A DNA stretch of 64,000 nt, taken from CAYHCE01 sp964355015 (GTDB taxonomy: Bacteria; Cyanobacteriota; Cyanobacteriia; PCC-6307; Cyanobiaceae). The notes under the pieces are model-generated. The model was not told the origin of the DNA. It worked only from the letters and a program-made list of their open reading frames with translations, and did not search any database. The DNA lies in assembly GCA_964355015.1 (NCBI GenBank), contig CAYHCE010000012.1, positions 19,277 through 83,276 of the forward strand, read 5' to 3'. Shown piece after piece: positions 7,775 to 16,338 of the stretch. Numbering within the stretch: position 1 is the stretch's first letter; each line of letters opens with the position of its first letter. A program made the translations under genes and the position numbers.

Positions 7775-9463
7775 GTGCCGCTGGACCTTGCCGTTGCATC
7801 GGGCGCCCTGACAGCCGCGACCACCGGAACCGCCGCAGCCTTCCCCTGGCTGAGCGTCTCGATCCTGCTGCCGATCGCGGCGGCGCTCCTGATCCCGTTC
7901 ATCCCCGACCCCGGCGACGGCAAGACGATCCGCTGGTACGCCCTCGGCGTGGCCCTGATCACCTTCCTGGTCACGGTCGGCGCCTATCTCAACGGCTACG
8001 ACCCCTCAGTGGCCGGCCTGCAGCTGATCGAACGGGTGGAATGGTTGCCGGATCTGGGGCTGGCCTGGTCGGTGGGGGCGGATGGGCTGTCGATGCCGCT
8101 GATCCTGCTCACCAGCTTCATCACCGCCCTGGCCGTGCTCGCCGCCTGGCCGGTCACCTTCAAGCCGCGGCTCTTCTTCTTCCTGATCCTGGCCATGGAC
8201 GGCGGCCAGATCGCCGTGTTCGCCGTGCAGGACATGCTGCTGTTCTTCCTGGCCTGGGAGCTGGAACTGCTGCCCGTCTACCTGCTCCTGGCGATCTGGG
8301 GGGCGAAGAAACGCCAGTACGCCGCCACCAAGTTCATCCTCTACACAGCCGGCGGCTCGGTGTTCATCCTGCTGGCCGCCCTGGCCATGGGATTCCAGGG
8401 CGGCGGCACCCCCAGCTTCGAGTTCACCGTTCTGGCGGCCAAGGAGTTCGGCACCCGCTTCCAGCTGCTGGCCTACGCCGGGCTCCTGATCGCCTTCGGC
8501 GTGAAACTGCCGATCGTGCCGCTGCACACCTGGCTGCCGGATGCCCACGGCGAGGCCACCGCCCCGGTGCACATGCTGCTGGCCGGCATCCTGCTGAAGA
8601 TGGGGGGCTACGCCCTGCTGCGCTTCAACGTGCAGCTGCTGCCCGAGGCCCACGCCCAGTTCGCGCCCCTGCTGGTGGTGCTGGGTGTGGTGAACATCAT
8701 CTACGCGGCGCTCACCTCCTTCGCCCAGCGCAACCTCAAGCGCAAGATCGCCTACAGCTCGATCAGCCACATGGGCTTCGTGCTGATCGGGATCGGCAGC
8801 TTCAGCGCCCTCGGCACCAGTGGCGCCATGCTGCAGATGGTGAGCCACGGCCTGATCGGCGCCAGCCTCTTCTTCCTGGTGGGGGCCACCTACGACCGCA
8901 CCCACACCCTGCAGCTCGACGAGATGGGCGGGGTGGGCCAGAAGATGCGCAAGATGTTCGCGCTCTGGACGGTCTGCTCGCTCGCCTCGCTGGCACTGCC
9001 CGGTATGAGCGGCTTCGTCTCGGAGCTGATGGTGTTCGTGGGCTTCGCCACCAGCGAGGCCTACAGCCTCAGCTTCCGGATCGTGATGGCGGTGCTGGCC
9101 GCGATCGGGGTCATCCTGACGCCGATCTACCTGCTCTCGATGCTGCGGGAGATCTTCTTCGGCAAGGAGAACGTGGAACTGGCCACCCACACCCACCTGG
9201 TCGACGCTGAACCGCGTGAGATCTATGTGATCTCCTGCCTGCTGGTGCCGATCATCGGCATCGGCCTCTACCCCCGCCTGATGACGGACAGCTACCGGGC
9301 CTCGATCGAGGCGCTGGTGCTGCGAGAGGACGCCGCCCTGGCCCGGGTGATCGGCCCGGCCCCGACCGGCCTGATCCGCCAGGCACCCCCGCCCGAGTGG
9401 CTGTCCGCGGCCCTGATCCTGCGGCAGGCGCCGGTCCTGCAGCGGGCTCCGGTGCTGGGTTGA
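7775..9463 (+). CDS. ndhD: NAD(P)H-quinone oxidoreductase subunit 4 (NdhD1)
   Basis: NdhD is the NuoM/ND4-like proton-pumping membrane subunit of NDH-1. The product is about 562 residues with 14 hydrophobic segments. It has the family landmarks FFLAWELELLPVYLLLAIWG (with the key Glu), KFILYTAGGS, GVKLPIVPLHTWLPDAHGEA and KRKIAYSSISHMGFVLIGIG. The GTG at 7775 (then PLDLAVASG) was chosen because the first 25 codons of the longer frame beginning with an ATG at 7700 look unlike a membrane-protein start; the start remains uncertain. It lies 118 bp after ndhF1 on the same strand, the normal ndhF1-ndhD1 pairing. Confidence 0.93.
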   Translation: MPLDLAVASGALTAATTGTAAAFPWLSVSILLPIAAALLIPFIPDPGDGKTIRWYALGVALITFLVTVGAYLNGYDPSVAGLQLIERVEWLPDLGLAWSVGADGLSMPLILLTSFITALAVLAAWPVTFKPRLFFFLILAMDGGQIAVFAVQDMLLFFLAWELELLPVYLLLAIWGAKKRQYAATKFILYTAGGSVFILLAALAMGFQGGGTPSFEFTVLAAKEFGTRFQLLAYAGLLIAFGVKLPIVPLHTWLPDAHGEATAPVHMLLAGILLKMGGYALLRFNVQLLPEAHAQFAPLLVVLGVVNIIYAALTSFAQRNLKRKIAYSSISHMGFVLIGIGSFSALGTSGAMLQMVSHGLIGASLFFLVGATYDRTHTLQLDEMGGVGQKMRKMFALWTVCSLASLALPGMSGFVSELMVFVGFATSEAYSLSFRIVMAVLAAIGVILTPIYLLSMLREIFFGKENVELATHTHLVDAEPREIYVISCLLVPIIGIGLYPRLMTDSYRASIEALVLREDAALARVIGPAPTGLIRQAPPPEWLSAALILRQAPVLQRAPVLG

Positions 9464-9598
9464 GCCGCACCCCTGCAGGCAGTTACGAAACCCTGCGGTT
9501 CCCCGCCTGACGGCACAGATCCTGGAGCCCCTGCTTACGCTCCCAGCCACCAGCACGCCCGCCCTCCGCGCTCGGTTCCCTTCAGCCGCCCCGAATCC

Positions 9599-9967
9599 AT
9601 GCGTCAGGTGAACTTCCTGCTGATCTTCAGTTTCGGCCTGGCCACGGTGATGTTCACCCTGGAGAACACCACCGCGACCACCGTGCATTTCCTGCCGGGA
9701 ATGAGCGCGACGCTGCCATTGGCCGCGATGCTGCTGGTGGTCGGAGGCGTGGGTGCCACGGCAGCCTGGGTCTTCGCCGTCTGGACCGGCGTGGTCAAGA
9801 AGGTGGAGGAGCTGCAGGACCAGACCGAGCTGGAGGCCCAGCAGGTGCGGATCCGGGAGCTGGAGGCCGACGTCCAGCGCTACCGCGCCACCGTGGATGC
9901 CCAGCTGAGCCTTCTGCCCGCGGCCGGTCAGAGCTCGGCACCTGCCCCGTCAGCCACGGACGGCTGA
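9599..9967 (+). CDS. LapA-domain (DUF1049) small membrane protein
   Basis: The 122-residue product has two transmembrane helices (about residues 4-22 and 38-60), followed by a charged amphipathic coiled coil (about 68-105, VEELQDQTELEAQQVRIREL) and a short flexible tail. This two-helix plus coiled-coil layout is that of the LapA (lipopolysaccharide assembly protein A / DUF1049) family. In E. coli LapA works with LapB to control LpxC levels; a specific role in cyanobacteria is not established here. It begins at an ATG and is flanked by ndhD1 and scpA on the same strand, with gaps of about 100-135 bp. Confidence 0.75.
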   Translation: MRQVNFLLIFSFGLATVMFTLENTTATTVHFLPGMSATLPLAAMLLVVGGVGATAAWVFAVWTGVVKKVEELQDQTELEAQQVRIRELEADVQRYRATVDAQLSLLPAAGQSSAPAPSATDG

Positions 9968-10065
9968 CAGCCGACGCCGAGGCGGATCCTGAGCGGGGAC
10001 CCTGAGCAGCTGCTGTCTGCTGGTTCTGGCCCCGATCTTGGTATCAGGGTACGGTTGCCAGCAGT

Positions 10066-10956
10066 GTGGGAAGCCGCGTGGCTGAAGCTGGCGCCAGGCT
10101 GGCGATCCGCCTGCTGCAGGAGGCGGCCGAACGGGGCGAGCTGGACCCCTGGGATGTGGATGTGATCGCCGTGGTGGACGGCTTCCTCGACCAGCTCCGC
10201 CAGAGGATCACGGTGCCGAGCCTGGTGGCGGCGGCGTCCCCGCGGGGGGGGAGCTACGAGCAGGATCTGGCTGCCACCAGCGAGGCCTTCCTGGCGGCCT
10301 CCGTGCTGGTGAGCCTGAAGGCGGAGATTCTCGAACAACAGACCTTCCCTCCCGAGCCCCTGGTGGAGGACCCCTTCGACTGCGAGGACGGCGATGGTGG
10401 AGAGTTCGGCGGGGTCGCCTTCGAGCTTCCCCGCCGACCGGAACGGCACCTCTGGCGCAGGCCGGTGGCACCGCCGCCGCTGCAACGGCCCGTCACCCTG
10501 GGGGAGCTGATCCGCCAGCTCGAGGACATCGCCGAGCGCCTCGAGCAGGACGAGGGCGCCCTGCGCCACAGGCCGAGGGCCCGCCGTTACAGCGAGCGGG
10601 CCGCGATCGAGCAGGTCGCGGCACTGGCGCACCGTGAAAAGCTGCCGGAAACCACCGCTGCCCTGAGTCGCTTTCTGCTGCACTGGAGCGAGGCGAACGA
10701 CTGGGTCGACTTTGAGGTGCTGGTGCAGGCGTGGGCCGAGGCCGCCCCGGCGGATCTGGACCGGGATCGGGTGGGTGTGTTCTGGGCCCTGCTCTTCCTG
10801 TGCTCCCAGGGCCGGGTGGATCTGCAGCAGGAGGGCGATCTGTTCGGTCCGCTGTACCTCAGGGGCAACAGCGAAGCGGTCAGCGAGCCCCCTCCCCCGG
10901 CCCAGCGGGCCGCCGTGCCAGCTTCCCCGCCGGCTCGACAGGCCCGAGCCGCCTGA
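10066..10956 (+). CDS. scpA: Segregation and condensation protein A
   Basis: ScpA is the kleisin subunit that bridges SMC ATPases in bacterial condensin. The N-terminal stretch RLAIRLLQEAAERGELDPWDVDV and AFLAASVLVSLKAEIL are typical of ScpA, and the C-terminal part (about residues 215-265) has the winged-helix pattern that contacts the SMC head. A Pro/Ala-rich tail follows. Length is 296 residues. The listed start is a GTG at 10066; another GTG at 10078 (then AEAGARLAIRLL) is equally plausible and gives a protein four residues shorter. No scpB is seen in the window. Confidence 0.85.
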   Translation: MGSRVAEAGARLAIRLLQEAAERGELDPWDVDVIAVVDGFLDQLRQRITVPSLVAAASPRGGSYEQDLAATSEAFLAASVLVSLKAEILEQQTFPPEPLVEDPFDCEDGDGGEFGGVAFELPRRPERHLWRRPVAPPPLQRPVTLGELIRQLEDIAERLEQDEGALRHRPRARRYSERAAIEQVAALAHREKLPETTAALSRFLLHWSEANDWVDFEVLVQAWAEAAPADLDRDRVGVFWALLFLCSQGRVDLQQEGDLFGPLYLRGNSEAVSEPPPPAQRAAVPASPPARQARAA

Positions 10957-11005
10957 ACCGCTTCATTAAGGTGAACCTCAACAGAACGAACCTGACAGGC
11001 CGCCC

Positions 11006-12190
11006 ATGAAGGCGATGATTCTCGCGGCCGGCAAGGGAACAAGGGTGCGTCCCATCACGCACACGATTCCCAAGCCGATGATCCCGATCCTGCAGAAACC
11101 CGTGATGGAGTTTCTGCTCGAACTGCTGAGGGAGCACGGCTTCACCGAAATCATGGTGAACGTGTCCCACCTGGCGGCGGAGATCGAGAACTATTTCCGC
11201 GATGGTCAGCGCTTCGGCGTCGAGATCGCCTACAGCTTCGAGGGCCGGATCGAGGATGGTGAACTGATCGGCGAAGCGCTGGGTTCGGCGGGGGGTCTCA
11301 AGAAGATCCAGACCTTCCAGCCCTTCTTCGACGACACCTTCGTGGTGCTCTGCGGCGATGCGCTCATCGATCTCGATCTCACCGAGGCGGTGCGGCGTCA
11401 CAAGGAGAAGGGCGCACTGGCCAGCCTGGTCACCAAACGGGTGCCCCGCGATCAGGTCAGCAGCTACGGCGTGGTGGTGACCGATCAGGATTCGCGGGTG
11501 CTGAGCTTCCAGGAGAAGCCTTCGCTCGAGGATGCCGCCAGCGACATGATCAACACCGGCATCTACATCTTCGAGCCCGAGGTACTCGACCACATTCCCA
11601 CCGGCATCGCGTTCGACATCGGTGCCGATCTCTTCCCCCGCCTGGTGGCGGCCGGGGCACCGTTCTATGCCCTGCCGATGGACTTCGAATGGGTGGACAT
11701 CGGCAAAGTGCCCGATTACTGGCAGGCGATCCGCAGCGTGCTGCTGGGCAAGGTGCGACAGGTTCAGATCCCCGGCCGACAGGTCCGTCCCGGTGTCTAC
11801 GCAGGCCTGAACGTGGCGGCCGACTGGGATCGAATCAACATCAAGGGCCCTGTCTACGTGGGGGGCATGAGCCGGATTGAAGCCGGAGTCACGATCATCG
11901 GGCCGGCCATGATCGGGCCCAGCTGCCACATCTGCGAAGGCGCCTCGATCGACAACTCAATCATCTTCGACTACTCCCGCATCGGCCAGGGCGTACGGCT
12001 GGTGGACAAACTGGTGTTCGGTCGCTATTGCGTCGACCGCAACGGCGACCATTTCGATCTGCAGGAGGCCGCCCTCGACTGGCTCATCACCGATGTGCGG
12101 CGCCAGGACGTGGCCCAGCCCTCACCCCAGCAGAAGGCCCTGGCCGATCTGCTCGGCACCGACCTGGCCCTCAGCAAGGGCGAACTCTGA
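11006..12190 (+). CDS. Sugar-phosphate nucleotidyltransferase (GDP-mannose/NDP-sugar pyrophosphorylase family)
   Basis: The first 240 residues form an NTP-transferase domain with the signature MILAAGKGTRVRPITHTIPK at the N-terminus, the metal-binding Asp in CGDALIDLDL and the EKP of FQEKPSLED. The rest contains left-handed beta-helix hexapeptides (VYVGGMSRIEAGVTIIGPAM). This is the layout of mannose-1-phosphate guanylyltransferase-like and glucose-1-phosphate nucleotidyltransferase enzymes that activate sugars for polysaccharide or glycan synthesis. The exact sugar and nucleotide cannot be assigned from sequence alone. Length is 394 residues, with an ATG start. The last 20 bp overlap convergent metF. 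Confidence 0.85.
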   Translation: MKAMILAAGKGTRVRPITHTIPKPMIPILQKPVMEFLLELLREHGFTEIMVNVSHLAAEIENYFRDGQRFGVEIAYSFEGRIEDGELIGEALGSAGGLKKIQTFQPFFDDTFVVLCGDALIDLDLTEAVRRHKEKGALASLVTKRVPRDQVSSYGVVVTDQDSRVLSFQEKPSLEDAASDMINTGIYIFEPEVLDHIPTGIAFDIGADLFPRLVAAGAPFYALPMDFEWVDIGKVPDYWQAIRSVLLGKVRQVQIPGRQVRPGVYAGLNVAADWDRINIKGPVYVGGMSRIEAGVTIIGPAMIGPSCHICEGASIDNSIIFDYSRIGQGVRLVDKLVFGRYCVDRNGDHFDLQEAALDWLITDVRRQDVAQPSPQQKALADLLGTDLALSKGEL

Positions 12191-13130
12191 TCCTGGGACG
12201 GGGGTCGAGCGGCTGGGGCTCGAGTGGCGGGATGCCGGCCTTCTCCAGGATGAGCGGGATCCGCTCCTCCGCCTTCACCGCCATCAGATGAACGCCCTGG
12301 GCGATGTCGCGGTAGAGCCCCACCTGTTCGGCCGCGATCGCCACACCCTCCCCGGCAGGATCGGCAGCGGCCGCCAGTCGATCGATCACGCCCTGGGGGA
12401 TGGAGGCACCGGGCACCACCCGGTTGATGAAAGCCGCATTGCGGGCCGACTTGAGCAGGAACACACCAGCCAGCACCGGCAGCCCGAGGGGCTCCGAGAT
12501 CTCCCCGCAGAACCGCTTCAGCGATTCCACATCCATGACCATCTGGGTCTGGATGAAGCAGGCGCCGGCCTCCTTCTTGCGCCGGAGCCGCGAGCGCAGC
12601 CCGCTCCGGCTCGCGGACTGGGGATCGGCCGCCGCGCCTGGGAAGAGAGCCGTGGGTCCATCGGGGAGCAGCCCCTCGACCGGATCCAGCCCCTGGTTGA
12701 AGCGGCTCACCAGCTGCAGCAGGCGCACCGCCTCCAGCTCGTTCACCGACCGGGCGTCTGGCTGATCGCCCGCCCGCACGGGATCTCCGGTCAGGCAGAG
12801 CAGGTTCTGGATGCCCAGGGCATGAGCACCGAGCAACTCCGCCTGGAGGGCGATGCGGTTGCGATCACGACAGGCCAGCTGCAGCACCGGTTCGAGCCCG
12901 TTGTCGAGCAGCAGCCGGCAAAGGGCCAGGCTGCTCATCCGCATCACCGCCCGGCTGCCGTCCGTGACGTTCAAGGCATGGACGAGCCCCTGTAACTGCC
13001 GGGCAACAGCCAGTGTGCGACTGGGGTCGCCTCCACGCGGCGGGGTGACCTCGGCCGTGATCGCGAACTGTCCGTTCTGCAGGGCCTGTTGCAGACGCAA
13101 GAGGAGAGGGGCTCGGGCAGGCCCCATCAT
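12171..13130 (-). CDS. metF: Methylenetetrahydrofolate reductase
   Basis: MetF reduces 5,10-methylene-THF to 5-methyl-THF with FAD, supplying methyl groups for methionine synthesis. The 319-residue TIM-barrel protein has AITAEVTPPRGGDP near the N-terminus (with the catalytic Glu), LNVTDGSRAVMRMSS, LCLTGDPVRAGDQPDA and KKEAGACFIQTQMVMD. The start is one of two adjacent ATG codons (13130 or 13127). The gene is divergent from pedR with only 49 bp between start codons, so their promoters overlap. The stop overlaps the convergent nucleotidyltransferase gene. Confidence 0.92.
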   Translation of the reverse strand: MMGPARAPLLLRLQQALQNGQFAITAEVTPPRGGDPSRTLAVARQLQGLVHALNVTDGSRAVMRMSSLALCRLLLDNGLEPVLQLACRDRNRIALQAELLGAHALGIQNLLCLTGDPVRAGDQPDARSVNELEAVRLLQLVSRFNQGLDPVEGLLPDGPTALFPGAAADPQSASRSGLRSRLRRKKEAGACFIQTQMVMDVESLKRFCGEISEPLGLPVLAGVFLLKSARNAAFINRVVPGASIPQGVIDRLAAAADPAGEGVAIAAEQVGLYRDIAQGVHLMAVKAEERIPLILEKAGIPPLEPQPLDPRPRIRVRPC

Positions 13131-13148
13131 GCGGCAGCGGCCGCTGCT

Positions 13149-13154
13149 TACACT
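13149..13154 (+). promoter_or_regulatory. Candidate -10 box TACACT of pedR
   Basis: TACACT followed by GGGAGGCCGG lies 31 bp before the pedR ATG, inside the 49-bp divergent spacer shared with metF or at its edge. It matches the hexamers before ndhF1 and ndhD1. No -35 box is evident. Confidence 0.3.
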
Positions 13155-13179
13155 GGGAGGCCGGAGGCTGGGTGCCTGG

Positions 13180-13449
13180 ATGTCCGATCGAGACGATCTT
13201 GGCCAGCTGCGCTCCGGCCTTTCCGAACGCGAACTGGAAATCATTGAGCTGGTGGCCACCGGGCTCACCAATCAGGAGATCGCACTCAGGCTGATGATCA
13301 GCAAACGCACCGTGGACAACCACGTCAGCAACATCTTCAACAAGACCGGCGCCAAGAACAGGGTGGCGTTGCTGAACTGGGCAATGGACAACGGCAAGAT
13401 CTGCCGGGATGGATTCAACTGCTGCCATCTGCCCGGCAGCGAACTCTGA
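13180..13449 (+). CDS. pedR: PedR-like redox-responsive LuxR-type regulator
   Basis: This 89-residue protein is essentially one LuxR/GerE helix-turn-helix domain (LSERELEIIELVATGLTNQE, SKRTVDNHVSNIFNKTGAKN), with no receiver domain. The C-terminal tail KICRDGFNCCHLP has three Cys residues. Size, stand-alone HTH and Cys tail match PedR (Ssl0564 of Synechocystis), a regulator whose activity changes with photosynthetic electron transport through thioredoxin. The redox function here is inferred from that similarity. The start ATG at 13180 follows a good family N-terminus. It is divergent from metF. Confidence 0.78.
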   Translation: MSDRDDLGQLRSGLSERELEIIELVATGLTNQEIALRLMISKRTVDNHVSNIFNKTGAKNRVALLNWAMDNGKICRDGFNCCHLPGSEL

Positions 13450-13463
13450 ATTGTTGCCGGCCT

Positions 13464-13631
13464 TCAGGCGGAGAGAGGTTGAGGCAGGTTCTCGGAAGCA
13501 GCCACCACGCTCAGAGGCTGGAGGCTGTAGATCTCGGGGCTCAGCTCGAACAGCTCCGCATAGTCCAGACATTCGTCCAGATCACGGCCGGCGAAGCGAA
13601 GGACTCCCTGATGGTCGTAAAGGCCGATCAC
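13464..13631 (-). CDS. Small hypothetical protein with unresolved start
   Basis: The minus-strand frame ending at 13464 encodes RFVIGLYDHQGVLRFAGRDL followed by an acidic helical segment (DECLDYAELFELSPEIYSL). It looks like real coding sequence and resembles short conserved proteins of picocyanobacteria. The only standard start near the beginning of the conserved region is a GTG at 13631 (55 residues). That cuts into RFRFVIGL, so the true start may be a non-canonical ATT further upstream or lie inside the CYTH gene. No function is recognised. It converges on pedR, 14 bp apart, and follows the CYTH gene on the same strand. Confidence 0.45.
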   Translation of the reverse strand: MIGLYDHQGVLRFAGRDLDECLDYAELFELSPEIYSLQPLSVVAASENLPQPLSA

Positions 13632-13686
13632 GAAACGGAACCTGGGCGAGGGGAACGGGAAAGCGGAAGGAATCCTGAAGGCGATC

Positions 13687-14244
13687 TTAGGGGGTGTGCC
13701 GCGCCGCTGGATCCTGTCCCTCCCACAGGGCGGCCCGCCTGGGGGCGGGCCAGCCGGCGAGTGGGGAGCGGGCCAGGGCGGCATTGCTGAGATCCCCCCG
13801 TCCGGTGATCTCACGCCGGCACCAGAACGGCACCGGCACCACCGCATCTTCCCGCTCCAACTCCACCTCCGCCAGCACCAGCGGAGCATTGTCCCCCTCG
13901 AACACGTCCAGCACCCAGTCACCCCCGGGCAGATCCAGGCCATAGCGGCACTTGCTCAGCCGCAGGGACGTCAGGGACAGAAGCTGCTCGGCATCGTCCG
14001 GCGGAATCAGGTATTCGAACTCATGGCGGGCGATGCCCGTGGCGGCAGCCTTGAGGGTGAGCCAGGCCCGACGGGCCTCCTCCCGGCTGCCCTCGGGGCT
14101 GGCCTCCTGCAGGCGCACCCGCACGGTGAAGCCTTCGGCAGAGGACACCAGGTAGCCCTGGTGGAGTCGCTGTACCCAACTCACGTGCTGCCGCCAGTGC
14201 GTACCCGTGACCAGAAAGCGTCGCTCGATCTCCAGCCCCACCAC
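13687..14244 (-). CDS. CYTH-domain (triphosphate tunnel) protein
   Basis: The 185-residue product begins with the diagnostic ExExK-like motif (LEIERRFLV, residues 4-12) and has charged strands RVRLQ, WLTLKAAATG, EFEYLIP, LSKCRYGL, DVFEGDNAPLVLAEVELERED. These are typical of the CYTH/TTM fold. Such proteins bind or hydrolyse triphosphates such as tripolyphosphate; in this one the motif's last position is Arg (ERR) instead of Lys, so activity is uncertain. The start is a GTG at 14244 (a second GTG follows at 14241). The C-terminus extends with a Pro/Arg-rich tail. Confidence 0.8.
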   Translation of the reverse strand: MVGLEIERRFLVTGTHWRQHVSWVQRLHQGYLVSSAEGFTVRVRLQEASPEGSREEARRAWLTLKAAATGIARHEFEYLIPPDDAEQLLSLTSLRLSKCRYGLDLPGGDWVLDVFEGDNAPLVLAEVELEREDAVVPVPFWCRREITGRGDLSNAALARSPLAGWPAPRRAALWEGQDPAARHTP

Positions 14245-14252
14245 GTTCAGCC

Positions 14253-14435
14253 GTGTATCAGCCCCATCCTCGCCTCACCGTTCTGCTCCGGCTCAGCCGG
14301 GCCTATCTGAACCAGCCGCTCGGGCTGCGACAGCGGCCGCCGATCTGGAACCCGGTCAGCTTCCACCGTCACTGGCGCCTGGAACGTCTGGAGCACTGTC
14401 TGCGGCTCAGTTGGGAGAAGGCTCAGCGGCCGTGA
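14253..14435 (+). CDS. Small hypothetical protein
   Basis: A 60-residue frame starting at GTG 14253 encodes a strongly basic peptide with RLSRAYLNQPLGLRQRPPIW and FHRHWRLERLEHCLRLSWEK. It looks non-random and contains many Trp and Leu residues. It starts only 8 bp from the divergent CYTH start and its last 29 bp overlap NAD kinase. No family is recognised. It could be a genuine small cyanobacterial protein or a shadow; the amino-acid pattern favours a real gene, but the start is uncertain. Confidence 0.4.
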   Translation: MYQPHPRLTVLLRLSRAYLNQPLGLRQRPPIWNPVSFHRHWRLERLEHCLRLSWEKAQRP

Positions 14436-15366
14436 GATCGCCAGCCCAGTGAAGCTTGTGGCTGAGGGTGCGGTAGTAGGAGGGGCTCTGATCGAGCACC
14501 ACCATCAGGGCGCAGTGGCGGGAGCGCTGGATGACACAGTGTTCTCCCGGTTCGATCACGGCGGCGTGGGCACCGTCCTTCCAGATTCTCACCCGCCGAC
14601 TGAGCACGCCGAGAGGCCAGACCGCCAGCCGCGAGCACGGCGGCACCACCAACGGACGGCTGGAGAGGCTCATCGGGCAGATCGGGTTGACCACGATGGC
14701 GTCGATGCCGGGATGCAGGATGGGCCCACCCGCCGCCATCGCGTAGGCGGTGGAGCCGGTGGAGGTGGCGATGATCAGGCCATCGCCGCGGAACTGGTCC
14801 ACCACTTCACCATCGATCTCCAGTTCCAGCAAGCAGGTGGGGGAGTCCTCATGGAGACAGGGGCGGAAGTAGAAATCGTTGAGGGCACGGTGCACCCGGC
14901 CGGCGCCGGTGTCCTGGGGGTCGCGCCACTCCTCTCCTTCCGGCACTCCGTCGCCGCGGTCCACGAACGCCTCGAGCATCATCCGCCGCTGGAGGGAGTA
15001 ACGGTCATCCCGCAGACGCTGCCAGAGGTTGTCCTCGGCAGAAGACGAAGCGAGCACCAGCTGCCTGCACTCATGGGTGAGGAAGCCGAGATGACCGCCC
15101 ACGTTGAAGCTGAGGATCGGAATCCCGAGGGGACCGAGGTATCGGGCGGCGCCGAGAACCGTGCCGTCGCCCCCCAGCACCAGAGTGAGATCGGGCAGAA
15201 TGGGCTCGCTGGCCAGCAGCCCGGGGAACGGGTTCGCGCTGGCTCCACTGGTGGCCATGGTCACCTGCACTCCCTGTCGGCGCAGATCTTCGGCACAGAG
15301 CGAGGCCTGATGCTGGGCCACCGGGCTGGCGGAACGCACGATCACCCAGACCCGCTCGAGCTGCAT
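14407..15366 (-). CDS. nadK: NAD(+) kinase
   Basis: NadK phosphorylates NAD(H) to NADP(H), which in cyanobacteria feeds photosynthetic electron transfer. The 319-residue product has the GGDGT nucleotide-binding motif (residues 65-69, LVLGGDGTVLGAARYLG), the NVGGHLGFLT segment, the ALNDFYF equivalent of the NE/D motif and the Gly-rich DGLIIATSTGSTAYAMAAGG stretch. The ATG at 15366 (MQLERVWVIV) is preferred; the frame remains open 17 codons upstream. It lies 16 bp after ndhE on the same strand and may be cotranscribed with the ndhA-I-G-E operon, as in related genomes. Confidence 0.93.
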   Translation of the reverse strand: MQLERVWVIVRSASPVAQHQASLCAEDLRRQGVQVTMATSGASANPFPGLLASEPILPDLTLVLGGDGTVLGAARYLGPLGIPILSFNVGGHLGFLTHECRQLVLASSSAEDNLWQRLRDDRYSLQRRMMLEAFVDRGDGVPEGEEWRDPQDTGAGRVHRALNDFYFRPCLHEDSPTCLLELEIDGEVVDQFRGDGLIIATSTGSTAYAMAAGGPILHPGIDAIVVNPICPMSLSSRPLVVPPCSRLAVWPLGVLSRRVRIWKDGAHAAVIEPGEHCVIQRSRHCALMVVLDQSPSYYRTLSHKLHWAGDLTAAEPSPN

Positions 15367-15382
15367 CAACGCGGAACGAGGC

Positions 15383-15712
15383 TCACCAGCGCAGCAGGTT
15401 GAAGCGCTCCATGTCAACGGTATCGCGGTTCCGATACAGGGACAGGAGGATCGCCAGGCCCACGGCGGCTTCAGCTGCTGCCACGGTGATCACGAAAATG
15501 GCGAACACCTGGCCACGGATCTGGTCGCCGTCGAGGTAGCTGGAAAAGGCCATCAGGTTGATGTTCACCGCGTTGAGCATCAGCTCGATGCTCATCAGCA
15601 CCCGCACCGCGTTCCTGCTGTTGATCAGGCCCCACACGCCTACGCAGAAGAGAATCGCCGCCAGTACCAGGTAGGCCTGAAGGGGCACATCGATCAGGGA
15701 GGCCGGCGTCAT
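15383..15712 (-). CDS. ndhE: NAD(P)H-quinone oxidoreductase subunit 4L (NdhE)
   Basis: NdhE is the NuoK/ND4L-like membrane subunit with three transmembrane helices. The 109-residue product has LINSRNAVRVLMSIELMLNA (with the conserved Glu in helix 2) and AIFVITVAAAEAAVGLAILL (second conserved Glu in helix 3), the proton-path residues of this family. It overlaps ndhG by 4 bp and is the last gene of the ndhA-I-G-E cluster. Confidence 0.95.
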   Translation of the reverse strand: MTPASLIDVPLQAYLVLAAILFCVGVWGLINSRNAVRVLMSIELMLNAVNINLMAFSSYLDGDQIRGQVFAIFVITVAAAEAAVGLAILLSLYRNRDTVDMERFNLLRW

Positions 15713-16338
15713 CGGGTCTGCTCCAGCAGGGGGGCTTCGGGGGGAGTGGTTTCGAGCAGGAGGGGAGTGCGGGCCTTCTCGATCAGGCCCTGATCGACCG
15801 CTTCGCCGGTGATCACGTCACTACTGAAGACGTCACGGCGTGCCAGCACGATGGCGCCGATCATCGCCATCAGCAGCAGCACGGAGGCCAGCTCGAAGGG
15901 GAGCAGGTAATCCGTGAACAGGTGCTCGCCGATCCGCACCGTGGCCCCCTCGCCAATGGGGGGCGGGCCGGGCAAAGCCCAGGGGGTGGTCAGATCCACC
16001 CTCAGCAGCAGGGCGAACAGCCCCGCGCAGACGGCACCGGAGAGGATCCGGCGGAGTGCCAGGCCTGGGATGTCCGCCATGGCCTCCTTCTTGTTGACGA
16101 GCATGATCGCGAAGAGGATCAGCACGTTCACCGCACCCACATAGACGAGCACCTGGGCGGCGGCGACGAAGCTCGCATTCAGCATGAGGTAGAGACCCGC
16201 CACCGACAGGAACACTCCAGCCAGCAGGAAGGCAGAATAGACGATGTTGGGCAGCAGAACCACGCCGAGGGCACCCACGACGAGGGTGGCCGAGAGGGCG
16301 AGAAAGCAGACGAACTGGGTGGTGGAGGCAATCGTCAT
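15709..16338 (-). CDS. ndhG: NAD(P)H-quinone oxidoreductase subunit 6 (NdhG)
   Basis: NdhG is the NuoJ/ND6-like membrane subunit. The 209-residue product has five hydrophobic segments and the conserved AAQVLVYVGAVNVLILFAIM region containing the pi-bulge helix of this family. It shares its start region with the ndhI stop (overlap of one base) and overlaps ndhE by 4 bp, so the three genes are tightly coupled. The C-terminal 30 residues are a soluble tail. Confidence 0.94.
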   Translation of the reverse strand: MTIASTTQFVCFLALSATLVVGALGVVLLPNIVYSAFLLAGVFLSVAGLYLMLNASFVAAAQVLVYVGAVNVLILFAIMLVNKKEAMADIPGLALRRILSGAVCAGLFALLLRVDLTTPWALPGPPPIGEGATVRIGEHLFTDYLLPFELASVLLLMAMIGAIVLARRDVFSSDVITGEAVDQGLIEKARTPLLLETTPPEAPLLEQTR

